Source: Ramlibacter sp. (GTDB lineage Bacteria; Pseudomonadota; Gammaproteobacteria; Burkholderiales; Burkholderiaceae_C). Taken from it: a stretch of DNA of 35,267 nucleotides. Location of the stretch: assembly GCA_022844525.1 (NCBI GenBank), contig JALHLO010000010.1, positions 1-35,267 of the forward strand. Reading direction: 5' to 3'. A model generated the notes under the pieces. The model did no database searches and was not told the DNA's origin. It saw only the letters and a list, made by a program, of their open reading frames with translations. Below are positions 1 through 8,754 of the stretch, piece after piece. The position numbers and the translations under genes are program-made. Every line of letters starts with the position of its first letter. Position 1 is the stretch's first letter.

Positions 1-222
1 CGGCGGGCGAACCGCGGCCTCGGGAGCCGCGACGGCCGCCATGGGCGGCGCCGGCGGGGCGTCCATCACCTGCGCCGCGCGCAACTGGAACACCATGGCC
101 GCCGGGCGCTGCACTCCCTGCGGTGCGGGCGCCGGGGGCAGCGTGCCCAGCCAGGCCAGTACCGCGGCATGCCCGGACACCGCCAGCACGGTCGCGTGCC
201 AGAAGGCCGGGCGCTGCGTCAC
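1..222 (-). CDS. N-terminal fragment of an unidentified membrane-anchored protein
   Basis: A minus-strand reading frame begins with GTG two bases after the pilY1 stop codon and runs off the window edge, so only about 74 residues are visible. The fragment has a short N-terminus, one hydrophobic segment (about residues 8-27, with WHATVLAVSGHAAVLAWLG), then an Ala/Pro-rich stretch that continues to the edge. This layout (one membrane anchor, then a proline-rich linker) resembles TonB-like transducers and some anchored periplasmic proteins of Burkholderiales, but no diagnostic domain is present. A GGTGGA sequence about 8 bases upstream could serve as ribosome binding site. The tight junction suggests co-transcription with the pilus genes. 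The start could lie slightly upstream inside pilY1. I do not assign a function. Confidence 0.45.
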   Translation of the reverse strand, partial: MTQRPAFWHATVLAVSGHAAVLAWLGTLPPAPAPQGVQRPAAMVFQLRAAQVMDAPPAPPMAAVAAPEAAVRPP

Positions 223-224
223 CT

Positions 225-3200
225 TCAGTCCACCAGCTCGCGCCAGGAAGTGCGCTTGAGCGGTCCGCCCGTCGGCGGGGTGGCCGTGATGTCCGTCTGC
301 AAGCTGCCGTCGCTTCGCGTCAGGATCGCGTCCAGGCTGCCGGCGGCGCCGCCCGTGGTGAGCTGCACCACCGTCAAGCCCTGGATCAGCACGTTGCCGA
401 TGTAGGTGGCGACCGAGGAGCCGTTGACGATGTTGAACTTGTAGAGGAACGAGTTGCCGCCCACGGTACAGGCATCGTTGGCCGGGATGTTCGTGCCGAT
501 GAACAGCGTATCCAGCGCCAGCTGCGGGTTCACCGACACGCGCTCGCCGCCCACAGGCAGGTCGGCGCGCCAGCCGTCCTTGCTCGACCAGTCCACCTGG
601 TGGTTCGTGCTCGTGCGGGTGTTGCCGCTCGCGGTGATGGTCTGCGTCACGAAGCGCGGGTTGCTGCGCACCACGCCGTGGCTCGCATCGATCAGCGGAT
701 CCTTGATGGCGTAGATCGACTGCTTCTTGGTGTCCGCCAGGTCCGAGGTTCCCAGGTAACGGCCGGTCGGCACGAACACCACCGGGTACCGGACGCCGTT
801 GTAGGAAACCTCGGCCAGCGCCGGCCGCACGGTCACCGGCTGGGGCGTGCCGTCGGTGCTGGTCAGCTGCGCCAGCAGCAGCGCCTTGCCATGGGGCTCG
901 ACGATGTCGTCGATGTCGAAGCGCCAGAGGTTGCCCAGCAGGTCGCCGCCGTAGAAGCGCTTGGACGTGTTGACCGTCTCCGAGTCCACCCAGGTGTTGA
1001 TCCGCGCCAGGCCGCTCGGCGTGGTCGTGTCGCCGGCCGGCGTGGTGCCGCTGGTGAACGTGCTCACCTTCTTGACCAGCGCGCCCGTGTTCGCGTTCAC
1101 CACGAACAGGTGGCCGTTGCCGTCGCCGGGGCTGACGTTGTTGTAGCCCGAGGCGAATACCACCACCCACATGCCGTCGGTGCGCTTGGTGATGATCGGG
1201 TTGCCGAAGGTCAGGCCCAGGTCGTCGTGCTTGAACTCCCACATGACCTTGGGCACCGCCGGGTCGGTGAGGTCGAGCGCGTAGTAGCCGCGGCCGCCGG
1301 CGTTCAGGCCGCCGACGACGATCGTCTTCCACTTCGCGCCGGTGCCGTCGCCGTCGTCGACGAAGATGTCGCCCACCTGCGGCGAGCCGTCCACGAAGAA
1401 GCTGTGGTTGTTGGAGTACGAGGTGTCCGCCAGCTTGTACAGGTTGGGCATCACGAACGACGGGATGTAGGCCCACAGTTCGTTGCCGTTCGCCCGGTCG
1501 AAGGCGTGCAGCATGCCGTCGTTGGCGGCGGCCAGGACCACGGCCTGCCGGCCGGCCTTCGTCGAGGCGAAGGTGGCGTAGTCGTTCTCGGTGTAGCGGA
1601 ACGCCGGCTTGCCCACGAACAGCGGCGACGCGTTGATGATGTCGCCCAGCAGGTTGTCACGCGTGCGGTAGTACGCCATCGACTTGTCCCCGCGCAGGAA
1701 ATTCACCAGGTTCGTGCCGGTGCTGGCGTTGGTGACGTTGCCGGAGCTCAGCGTCGAGCACTGCTCGGGGGTGAGGCCGCCGTTGGCGCCGGGCTTGGTG
1801 CAGAAGCCGTCGAACAGGCCGGCGTAGCCGTCGGTGGACAGGTTGGAGTAGGTGAACGTCCTCAGCTCCGGCGTGCTGCCCGGCCGCTTGTAGTAGATCT
1901 TGCGGCTCGCGGGCGTCAGGGTCTCCAGCTGCGAGCGCGCGGACCAGGTGGAGGTCCGGGAGATCAGGCCCGTCTCCGGATCGATCTTGAACGACAGCAC
2001 GTCGCCGTACCACTTGGCGGTGGTGAACTGCGCCACGTAGATGTCGTTGTCGCCCTCCACCGGCTGCAGCGAGCTGGTGGACGCGGCGGAGGCGGCGCCG
2101 GTGATCTGCTTGATCGAGTCCAGCGCCGAGTTCAGGCTGCGCGTCAGGGTGCCCGGGTCGCCGGCGCTGAAGTACTGGCCCCGGCCGTTCACGGCGGCGT
2201 GCCACAGGTCGTCGATGTTCTCCGCGGTCTGGCTGTCGCCCGGCACCGGCCAGTTCGCGCCGTTGCTCAGGATGTCGTAGAAGCTGCCGGACTGGAGCGA
2301 CTGGTAGTTCGCGTCGTAGGTCATCAGGCCGCTCACGCCCAGGCCCAGCGTGAAGGTCGTCATGTGCTGCCACGGCGCGTTGTCGCCGAACGAGTGGGCG
2401 GCGTCGGCGTCCTCGCCCGGCACGTTGTTCTCGCAGACGTCCGAACCGAGCGCACCGGTGCAGTTGCTCAATGCGCTGGTGCGCAGGTCGGTCTGGTAGT
2501 AGTACATCGCCACGTCGGCCAGCGAGTTGCTGGATCCTCCGACCGTGCTTTGGGTCGTGGAACTCGTGTGCGCACTCTCCGTCGTGGTCGTGCCGGTGGT
2601 CGTGAGCACCACCGCGCCCGCCGCCGAAGTGGAACTGGTGCTCACCGTACCGCCGTTGAGCGTCTGAGTACCGCTGATGCTGCTGGCGCTGCCGGCGCCG
2701 CTGGCGGAGTCACGACAGCTCGTGCCCGTCGAGAGAGCCACGCCAGTGGAGCGGAAGGTCCCGCCGATCGCAGTCGCCGGCGTGCTGCTCAGCGTGGTCG
2801 AGCTCGACGAGGAGGTGCCGGTGGAAACCGACGCGGTACCGCGCTGGGTCGAGCCCACCACGGCCCCGGCCACCGTCTCGTCCAGCACTGTCGTGCCGTT
2901 CTGGACCTTGAGCGTGCGCGTGTACGGCGTTCTGTCCGTCTGGGTGATGACGACGGTCGACGTCGACGTCTGCACCGTCGTGGTCTGCGTCGTCGCCGTC
3001 TCGAAGGACGCGTTCTTCAGTTCGAGGAAGTTCCGGCGGACGCCTTCGCCCCCGGAACACGAGGCCGCAACGGCGGGCGTGACGGTAAAGTTCGTGCCGC
3101 CGCTGCCCGTCATGTTGCTGCCGACGTCGACATAGCTGAACGCGGTATCCGAGATGCGGGTGATGATCACGTCGGTCGCCCGCAGGCTGGAACTGGCCGA

Positions 3201-4772
3201 GTTGCCGCCGGTGACGGTAATCACGTCGCCGCTCACCAGGTCGTGGAGCGTCGTGCCGGTGGAAACGGTCACCACGTTGCCGGAGCGCGAAAAGTTCCCG
3301 GCGGGGACGCTCAGCGAGGTGACCAGCCGCTGATTCGTGCGGGACTCGGCGCTGGCGCCTGCAGTGATGGTGCCGGTCGTGACCACGGCGGTGGTGGTCG
3401 TCGTCGTCGGCGTGGCTTCGGTGCCGGTCGTCACAACGGTCACCGTCCATTTTTCCGTCGTGGTGTCGGTGATTGCGCCGCCGTCATACATCGGCCGCTT
3501 GGTGCTGCCGCCGTCCTGCTGGCCGACCGGCGTCGTCCGGTCCAGCTGATAGGGACCGTACTTCGGCGAGGACGTGGTTTCGTCGTTGGTGTTCCAGTAG
3601 CCGTCCGTGGACAGGATCGTGAAGTTGCGCTGGCAGGAATACTGCACCGGGTCGTAGGTCTGGCCGTTCGCCTTCTTGGCGTAGTACTGGCCGGCCTTGG
3701 CCAGCGCCGCGCGCAGCGGCGTCCAGCTGATCGGCTGGGCGGCATCGACGGCGGTGTAGAACTTCTGCTTCTGCGTTGCGTCGACTTCGCGGATGTCCAG
3801 GAAGTTGCTGCCTTCCGTGATCGTCTCTTCCGAGATCGTGCTGTAGCCCAGGCGGTAGCGGTTGTCGAGGCCCTTGAAGGCCAGGCTCACGGAGGACTTC
3901 ATCATGTCCATCCGCGTGCGGTAGTACTTGTACCAGTTCGCGTAGTTCTGCGCTTCGGCCGAGGCCGCGGTCACGGTGACCGCGGTGAACACGCTGGAAC
4001 CGGGAGTCGAGCCGATGTTGCTCGCGCACTGCTTGTAGAAGTCCGTCGTGGTGTCGACGTTGCCGGAAGAGTTGTACGTGTACCCCAGCTTCGGGAAGGT
4101 GCCGGTGTACTTGTAATACACCGGGTTGGTCGGCTGGCCGTCGCCGATCGTGGGCGTGAGCATGGTGCCGGCGAGCGTGCTGAGGCTCGTGATCCTCACC
4201 TTCAGCGTCCGGGTGCTCCGGTCCCAGGAGGTGACGACGCCCACCATGTAGTTGCTGGCGTCCTGGAAGATGGTGACCACGTCGTTGGTGTCGTACCAGC
4301 TCGAACGCGGGTTGTTGCCCTGCGGGGCGACGGTGATCGTGCTGCCCACCGCCGGCAGGGTGGCGATCGCGGCGCCGAGCGCGCGCTGCGCGGTCGTCTG
4401 CGTGGCCGGGTTGGCGGTGATCGCCGCGACGTCGCCGGCCGGCTTGCTGGCGCCGGTGTAGTCCACCGGCAGGGTGTAGACGATGTCCGGGTTGTAGGCG
4501 ACGCCGTTGCACTGGGCCGCGCGGCGGCCGTACTTGCCGATGTCGAACTTGCCGGCCTCGTCGGGCAGGAAGTCGGACTTCATGGACCCGGAGTCGTCCA
4601 GGATGAACATGATGTTCGGCTTGACCGCCGTGGCCGAGGACGTGAACAGCGGTGCGTTGCTGATCTCCGTGCTGGCCGCGATCGCCGTTCCGGAAAGCGC
4701 GAGCGCGAGCCACGCCAGCGCCGGCATGGCGCTGCGGGTTCGGGACGCGATCGAATGGTTGGCGGGCTGCAT
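225..4772 (-). CDS. pilY1: Type IV pilus tip-associated adhesin/assembly protein PilY1
   Basis: A protein of 1515 residues. PilY1 primes pilus assembly together with the minor pilins and is thought to sit at the pilus tip or on the cell surface, acting in adhesion and mechanosensing. Visible here: a signal peptide (residues 1 to about 33, ending near AIAAS), a von Willebrand A-like region starting with a MIDAS-type DDSGSM motif at residues 59-64, and a C-terminal PilY1 beta-propeller (about residues 1025-1515) with AANDGMLHAFDR, GGRGYYALDLTDP and GDLLGNLWRFDIDD. Between about residues 430 and 745 the von Willebrand region is interrupted by a Ser/Thr/Gly-rich low-complexity insertion. I do not see the canonical EF-hand-like calcium loop described in Pseudomonas PilY1. 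AAAGG 6 bases upstream of the ATG is the ribosome binding site. The gene follows pilX after 26 bases and is the last clear gene of the minor pilin operon. Confidence 0.93.
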   Translation of the reverse strand: MQPANHSIASRTRSAMPALAWLALALSGTAIAASTEISNAPLFTSSATAVKPNIMFILDDSGSMKSDFLPDEAGKFDIGKYGRRAAQCNGVAYNPDIVYTLPVDYTGASKPAGDVAAITANPATQTTAQRALGAAIATLPAVGSTITVAPQGNNPRSSWYDTNDVVTIFQDASNYMVGVVTSWDRSTRTLKVRITSLSTLAGTMLTPTIGDGQPTNPVYYKYTGTFPKLGYTYNSSGNVDTTTDFYKQCASNIGSTPGSSVFTAVTVTAASAEAQNYANWYKYYRTRMDMMKSSVSLAFKGLDNRYRLGYSTISEETITEGSNFLDIREVDATQKQKFYTAVDAAQPISWTPLRAALAKAGQYYAKKANGQTYDPVQYSCQRNFTILSTDGYWNTNDETTSSPKYGPYQLDRTTPVGQQDGGSTKRPMYDGGAITDTTTEKWTVTVVTTGTEATPTTTTTTAVVTTGTITAGASAESRTNQRLVTSLSVPAGNFSRSGNVVTVSTGTTLHDLVSGDVITVTGGNSASSSLRATDVIITRISDTAFSYVDVGSNMTGSGGTNFTVTPAVAASCSGGEGVRRNFLELKNASFETATTQTTTVQTSTSTVVITQTDRTPYTRTLKVQNGTTVLDETVAGAVVGSTQRGTASVSTGTSSSSSTTLSSTPATAIGGTFRSTGVALSTGTSCRDSASGAGSASSISGTQTLNGGTVSTSSTSAAGAVVLTTTGTTTTESAHTSSTTQSTVGGSSNSLADVAMYYYQTDLRTSALSNCTGALGSDVCENNVPGEDADAAHSFGDNAPWQHMTTFTLGLGVSGLMTYDANYQSLQSGSFYDILSNGANWPVPGDSQTAENIDDLWHAAVNGRGQYFSAGDPGTLTRSLNSALDSIKQITGAASAASTSSLQPVEGDNDIYVAQFTTAKWYGDVLSFKIDPETGLISRTSTWSARSQLETLTPASRKIYYKRPGSTPELRTFTYSNLSTDGYAGLFDGFCTKPGANGGLTPEQCSTLSSGNVTNASTGTNLVNFLRGDKSMAYYRTRDNLLGDIINASPLFVGKPAFRYTENDYATFASTKAGRQAVVLAAANDGMLHAFDRANGNELWAYIPSFVMPNLYKLADTSYSNNHSFFVDGSPQVGDIFVDDGDGTGAKWKTIVVGGLNAGGRGYYALDLTDPAVPKVMWEFKHDDLGLTFGNPIITKRTDGMWVVVFASGYNNVSPGDGNGHLFVVNANTGALVKKVSTFTSGTTPAGDTTTPSGLARINTWVDSETVNTSKRFYGGDLLGNLWRFDIDDIVEPHGKALLLAQLTSTDGTPQPVTVRPALAEVSYNGVRYPVVFVPTGRYLGTSDLADTKKQSIYAIKDPLIDASHGVVRSNPRFVTQTITASGNTRTSTNHQVDWSSKDGWRADLPVGGERVSVNPQLALDTLFIGTNIPANDACTVGGNSFLYKFNIVNGSSVATYIGNVLIQGLTVVQLTTGGAAGSLDAILTRSDGSLQTDITATPPTGGPLKRTSWRELVD

Positions 4773-4798
4773 GGTGGCCTTTCGGGGCGGGATCGCCG

Positions 4799-5479
4799 TC
4801 AGAAGTGCACGAGTGATTCGGTGAAGCTCACGGTGTTTCGCGGACCCGTGATGCGGACGATGATTCGGTAGTAGGGACCCGCGATGCCGCTGGTGATGCG
4901 GCCGCCGGGCTGCAGTTCGCCGCGCTCGACGGCGGTGGAAGTCGAGGCGGCGGCGGGGCGCAGGCACAGGTTGGTGCCCGTCGGGGCGCCTTCCTGGTCG
5001 CACAGGCGCGTGATCAGCCACTGGACGCGGTTGCCGTTGACGGTCGCGGCCTCGGAGTACGGCGCTTCGCAGCTGTCGTACGCGCTGGACGGCAGGCCGT
5101 TGCAGTTGCCGTCCCAGTTCACGACCGGCAGCTTGTTGGCGGCGTTCGTGCGGCTGCCCGTCACGTCCAGCTTGTCCGTGGCGCGGGCGTAGTAGCCGTG
5201 GTTGGCGACGTTGTTGTTCAGGGCCGCGGCGGTCGCCGGGGTGGACAGCTGGGTCTGCAGCCAGCTGATGGCCATCTCGGCGCCCGAGGAGCTGGCCGCG
5301 AGCGTGTCCTGCTTGAAGGCCAGGTTGCCCATGATCAGCGTGCCCGTGTCGACCGAGCGGGTGAGCGCCACCGCCCCGAAACCCAGGATCACGAGCGCCA
5401 TCAGCGCGAACAGCAGCGAGATGCCGCGCTGGGCGCTGCGCCGGGCCAGGCGACGAAGGGATGAGGGTGGGCGGGTCAT
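4799..5479 (-). CDS. pilX: Type IV pilus minor pilin PilX
   Basis: A protein of 226 residues. It starts with a basic leader ending in SAQRG, is predicted to be cleaved after Gly19, and continues with the hydrophobic pilin helix ISLLFALMALVILGFGAVAL. Mature position 5 is Phe instead of the Glu found in the other pilins here. Loss of Glu5 is a known trait of PilX/GspK-type subunits, which sit at the tip and do not need to pair with a preceding subunit. The downstream region has paired cysteines and ends in a beta-rich segment (YYRIIVRITGPRNTVSF). The start codon overlaps the pilW stop (ATGA), indicating translational coupling. The place between pilW and pilY1 matches the usual gene order pilV-pilW-pilX-pilY1. 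Confidence 0.88.
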   Translation of the reverse strand: MTRPPSSLRRLARRSAQRGISLLFALMALVILGFGAVALTRSVDTGTLIMGNLAFKQDTLAASSSGAEMAISWLQTQLSTPATAAALNNNVANHGYYARATDKLDVTGSRTNAANKLPVVNWDGNCNGLPSSAYDSCEAPYSEAATVNGNRVQWLITRLCDQEGAPTGTNLCLRPAAASTSTAVERGELQPGGRITSGIAGPYYRIIVRITGPRNTVSFTESLVHF

Positions 5480-6588
5480 GAGTTCCACAGCATGTTGCGC
5501 AGCGGCACGATCGTCTCGAACACGCGGTACCGGTAATGCTTGTAGTCCGGCAGGTGGTCGACCTTGATGGACAGGCAGCGCTTGGGAGCACCGCAATCGA
5601 CGCTGCCCGTCACCGCGATGCTGCCGACCTCCCAGTTGAGGTTGTCCGCGGTGACCTCTTCCTTTTCGTACTGCGTGCTGCGCGCGACCACCGCCATGCG
5701 CACGGCGGTCACCCGCCGCCATTCCGCGTTGTTCGCCGGCACGCTGCGGTCCCACAGGTCCACCGCGCCGTCGCCGTTGGCGTCCTTGCCGTAGAAGGCC
5801 TGCAGCTGCACGATGTTCGGGAACAGCTCCACCGCCGCCGGATAGTCCGGCGTGGAGAGCGCGCCCGCAATGCTGAGCGTGCGGGCCATCAGCGAGTTGT
5901 TGGCGATGCTGTAGGTGACGTCGAGCGGCGCGCCCAGGTTGACCAGGATGCCGCCTTCGGGGTAGTTCTGCATGGCGCCGACGTTCCAGCCGGCGTCGGC
6001 GGCGCGCGCGACCTCCGAGACCGTCCCGGGGTTGGCCGTCACGCGGAAGACCTCGCAGGCAGACGCCCCCGGAGGGGTCGTGCCGCTGATCGAGGCCACC
6101 ATCAGGTCGCCGGCGACGACGCTGCGGACGCTCGCCACCGGGAACCTGGTGTCGCCCGGCACATAACCGGGCGCGGTGATGCGCAGCGGCACCGAATAGG
6201 AGGTCTTGCCGCTGGCCAGCACGCGCACGCTGTCGGGCAGGCCGCCGGCGCCCGTGGCGATGATCACGGGCGCGAGCACGGCCGGCAGGCCGGCGGCGGC
6301 GCCCGCGTACTGGGCGGAGAGCGTGCAACCGATCACCGAGGGGTTGGCCGCGAAGCCGTAGCCCGCCGGCTGCACCGAGCGCTGCATCGCGCTGAGCGCC
6401 AGCGCCCCGTTCACCTGGGAGTCGGAGCCGGACGTGGTGCTGCGCTTCTGGCCCTCGGAGTTCACCAGCACGTGGGTCACCGCCAGGCTGGCCAGCAAGC
6501 CGATCAGCACGCCGATCATCAGCTCGATCAGCGTGAAGCCGGCCGCGTGGCGGCCGCGCGGTTCAGCGAATGGACGTCGCGACGACAT
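5476..6588 (-). CDS. pilW: Type IV pilus minor pilin PilW
   Basis: A protein of 370 residues. PilW is one of the minor pilins that form the initiation complex of the pilus in the inner membrane. The class III prepilin signal is clear: a basic leader ending in RHAAG, cleavage after Gly17, then FTLIELMIGVLIGLLASLAV with Glu at mature position 5. The length fits the PilW family, which is larger than other minor pilins. I chose the ATG of MSSRRPFAEP because it gives a normal short leader. A longer in-frame start at 6645 would add a 19-residue extension inside pilV. The start overlaps the end of pilV by 26 bases, and the stop overlaps the pilX start by 4 bases. Confidence 0.9.
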   Translation of the reverse strand: MSSRRPFAEPRGRHAAGFTLIELMIGVLIGLLASLAVTHVLVNSEGQKRSTTSGSDSQVNGALALSAMQRSVQPAGYGFAANPSVIGCTLSAQYAGAAAGLPAVLAPVIIATGAGGLPDSVRVLASGKTSYSVPLRITAPGYVPGDTRFPVASVRSVVAGDLMVASISGTTPPGASACEVFRVTANPGTVSEVARAADAGWNVGAMQNYPEGGILVNLGAPLDVTYSIANNSLMARTLSIAGALSTPDYPAAVELFPNIVQLQAFYGKDANGDGAVDLWDRSVPANNAEWRRVTAVRMAVVARSTQYEKEEVTADNLNWEVGSIAVTGSVDCGAPKRCLSIKVDHLPDYKHYRYRVFETIVPLRNMLWNS

Positions 6589-6979
6589 GGGTATGCGTTC
6601 CTTCCGCCGGGGTGGTCCAGGTGATGGTGAGCGCGACGGTGCCATCGGCCGCCGTGTACTCGAGGGTCGGGCTGCCGCCGGGCAGGCTGGCCGAGACCTT
6701 GTCGCGCCAGTCCTTGCACGGGTCGTAGGAGCCGCAGTTCGCCGTGTTGTACTGGGCCAGGTTGGGCTGGTCGGCCCACATCCGGCCGATCACCTCGGAG
6801 CCCAGGTAGGCCGCGTCGGCGCGGAACTTGGCGGTGCCCTGGGCGCGCGTCATCGCCACCTGCAGGCCCACCAGTCCGATGATGCCGAAGGCGAAGATCA
6901 GGATGCCCACCAGCGCCTCGATCAGGGCGACGCCGCGCTGCGACTTGCGGCGGGCGCGGAGGGAGCGGACTGCGTTCAT
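6563..6979 (-). CDS. pilV: Type IV pilus minor pilin PilV
   Basis: A protein of 138 residues. It has the prepilin leader MNAVRSLRARRKSQRG, a cleavage site after Gly16, and the mature N-terminus VALIEALVGILIFAFGIIGL with Glu5. The sequence VALIEALVGILIFAFG is typical of PilV, and the small size also fits. Two cysteines in the CGSYDPCKDW segment could form a disulfide. The gene lies 10 bases downstream of the second fimT-like gene and overlaps pilW. It is expected to join PilW, PilX and the FimT/FimU-type subunit in the priming complex. Confidence 0.9.
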   Translation of the reverse strand: MNAVRSLRARRKSQRGVALIEALVGILIFAFGIIGLVGLQVAMTRAQGTAKFRADAAYLGSEVIGRMWADQPNLAQYNTANCGSYDPCKDWRDKVSASLPGGSPTLEYTAADGTVALTITWTTPAEGTHTHVVATSIR

Positions 6980-6989
6980 GGCTCGTTCC

Positions 6990-7589
6990 TCAGGGGCAGA
7001 AGCGCGGGTCGGTGGCGCCCACGGCGGGGTCGCACATGCGGATGCCGCCGCTGGTGCTGATCTGGATGCGCAACGGCCGGACGCTGGGGCCCGAGTTGTG
7101 CGTGACGTCGATCCGGGCGATGCCGGCGCCCACCCGCTGGCCGAAGCCGTTGAAGCTGACGAAGCTGGCGGGGGTGCCGCCGGCGTCGGTTGCGGCGATC
7201 ACCACGTCGGCAGCGGTCGGGCCCGGGCCGTAGGTTTCGACGATCCGCGGCGTCGCGCTCAGGGAGGGCGCCGTCGCGCACTTGCTGGTGGGGTTGTCGC
7301 CACTGACCACCCAGGCGCCGGAGGCGGTGGACAGCACGCAGTCGTCCCCCGGGGACGTCGTGGTCTCGGGCGAGACCATCCAGAAGCTCACGACCTGGTT
7401 GCGCTTCATCGCCTCGGTGCGGGCCTTCTGCAGGCCGGCCTGGGTCGTCTCGGCGATGTTGCGCACCTTGATCGCCCGGATCCAGTCGACCATGCTGGGC
7501 ACGCTCGCGGCCAGCAGGATCCCCAGGACCGAGACCGTCACCATGGTCTCGATCAGGTTGAAACCGCGCTGGCGCACCGGATTCAGCAC
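6990..7589 (-). CDS. GspH/FimT-family pseudopilin (FimU/FimT-like)
   Basis: A protein of 199 residues. No ATG is available close to the pilin motif. The best start is a GTG (MLNPVRQRG) with AGGGG about 7 bases upstream, overlapping the stop of the pilE-like gene. Cleavage is predicted after Gly9, giving FNLIETMVTVSVLGILLAAS with Glu5. The following KARTEAMKRNQVVSFW segment is characteristic of the FimT/FimU/GspH group (RSEAIKRN-type helix). C-terminal cysteines (MCDP and RFCP) may form a disulfide. This is the second FimT-like subunit in the operon, and its place directly before pilV fits the FimU role. Whether it is FimU or FimT cannot be settled by eye. Confidence 0.85.
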   Translation of the reverse strand: MLNPVRQRGFNLIETMVTVSVLGILLAASVPSMVDWIRAIKVRNIAETTQAGLQKARTEAMKRNQVVSFWMVSPETTTSPGDDCVLSTASGAWVVSGDNPTSKCATAPSLSATPRIVETYGPGPTAADVVIAATDAGGTPASFVSFNGFGQRVGAGIARIDVTHNSGPSVRPLRIQISTSGGIRMCDPAVGATDPRFCP

Positions 7590-8053
7590 TCCGAACCCCT
7601 TTGCAGCCAGCAGTTCTTGTCGACCGTGGCACCCTTGAACTGCGTGGTCTTCTGCTGGTTGGCCTCGTTGACCGTGTAGACGTGGCCGGTCACGCGGCCG
7701 GACGCGCCGGTCGCCGTGAGCGTGTAGCCGGAGCCGGTCACCAGGCAGGCGAAGGTGAAGTGCTTCTGGTTGTTGGGAACGAAGTTCGACCACGGCGGGG
7801 CGTTGGTGCCGTTGGCGCAGGGCGTGCCGGCGCCGCCGGTGCCGTAGTTGCGGTAGTCCTGGAAGTACTGCTCCATCTTCACCCGGTAGTCCGACAGCGC
7901 GGCGAACGCCTCGGGCAGCTGGCCGCGGCGCAGGTAGTCGGTGTAGGCCGGCAGGGCCACGGAGGCCAGGATGGCGATGATGGCCACCGTGATCATGACT
8001 TCGATCAAGGTGAAGCCCGCGGCGGCTCTTGCGGAGGGGGTACGGGCGTGCAT
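7583..8053 (-). CDS. pilE: PilE-like type IV pilin
   Basis: A protein of 156 residues. The leader MHARTPSARAAAG is followed by FTLIEVMITVAIIAILASVA, with Glu5 and the classical ALPAYTDYLRRG continuation of PilE-type pilins. It has four cysteines, including a C-terminal pair (KNCWLQRGSEC) that would make the disulfide-bonded D-loop of type IVa pilins. In many betaproteobacteria a PilE homologue is encoded with the minor pilins rather than being the major PilA, so this is probably a minor or core-minor subunit. The spacing of 155 bases to the upstream fimT-like gene leaves room for a separate promoter, but I could not identify a convincing one there. Confidence 0.85.
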   Translation of the reverse strand: MHARTPSARAAAGFTLIEVMITVAIIAILASVALPAYTDYLRRGQLPEAFAALSDYRVKMEQYFQDYRNYGTGGAGTPCANGTNAPPWSNFVPNNQKHFTFACLVTGSGYTLTATGASGRVTGHVYTVNEANQQKTTQFKGATVDKNCWLQRGSEC

Positions 8054-8208
8054 GAAAGGGGCTCTCTCCAGCGATGGAACGAAGTGGATGCTACGCACCG
8101 CCGCCAGGGCGGACCACGCTGCCTCGCCCAGCGGTCCCGGTCGTGTGACAAGCGGCTCGGACCCCGGCGAACGGTCGCGTGGGGCTACCACAGCGGTTCC
8201 GGCACGGA

Positions 8209-8754
8209 TCAGGTACAGCTGTCCAGCCAGACCTTCTGGACCCGCGGACGCCCGCCCGCGTTGATGACGATCTGGCGTCCTTCCACGGCCCGCGCGGAGG
8301 CGCGGCAGATGGTGAAGGTGCCGGCCTGGAAGGCCCCGGAAGTGAGCTCGGTCGTGCCCAGCGGCCCGTAGGAGACGTAGCGCGCGACCGGGCCGTTGCC
8401 GAGGATGCGCCAGCCGCCCGGAACCAGCGGCGGCTGCTGCAGCAACGGCTCCTGCGGCTCGCGCGTGCCGCTGTTGTCGCGGTCCTGGAACAGGATCCAG
8501 CCCTGCTCCCAGCGCCCCTGCGCCGTGCAGGTCTGGCCGTCGGCCGACTTGCACAGCACGACGCGGGCATTGCGCTTGATGGCCTCGCTGCGGGCGAGCA
8601 TCAGCTGGTACTGTACGTCCCCCGCCACCGCCTGCAGCCGCAGGCCCTCCAGGAGGTCGCCGACGGTGGAGACGCCCACCGTCACCAGCGTGCCCGCCAC
8701 GGCGAGGGTGACGAGCGACTCGCCGAGGCTGAATCCGCGCTGTCCTGGGTCCAT
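8209..8754 (-). CDS. fimT: GspH/FimT-family pseudopilin (FimT-like)
   Basis: A protein of 181 residues, first gene of the minus-strand pilus locus. The leader is very short (MDPGQRG, cleavage after Gly7). The mature start is FSLGESLVTLAVAGTLVTVG, with Glu5. The motif YQLMLARSEAIKRNARVVLC is the hallmark of the FimT/GspH family. Paired cysteines (LCKSADGQTC) and a C-terminal cysteine (LDSCT) are present. Some FimT proteins bind DNA for natural transformation through C-terminal basic residues. This C-terminus has GRPRVQKVW, which is compatible with that but proves nothing. There is no obvious ribosome binding site: a -10-like TATCGT ends 6 bases before the ATG, so the message may be leaderless. 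Confidence 0.85.
   Translation of the reverse strand: MDPGQRGFSLGESLVTLAVAGTLVTVGVSTVGDLLEGLRLQAVAGDVQYQLMLARSEAIKRNARVVLCKSADGQTCTAQGRWEQGWILFQDRDNSGTREPQEPLLQQPPLVPGGWRILGNGPVARYVSYGPLGTTELTSGAFQAGTFTICRASARAVEGRQIVINAGGRPRVQKVWLDSCT

Noticed and set aside
2520-3480. Repetitive DNA in pilY1 as a CRISPR or tandem repeat array
   Set aside because: The repeats are irregular codon-level Thr/Ser runs within one open reading frame, without fixed repeat and spacer lengths.
123-4871. A very long plus-strand open frame (over 1500 codons) antisense to pilY1, pilX and neighbours
   Set aside because: Its translation is Arg/Gly/Val/His-rich without any domain, and it mirrors the codon positions of real minus-strand genes. 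It is an artefact of high GC content.
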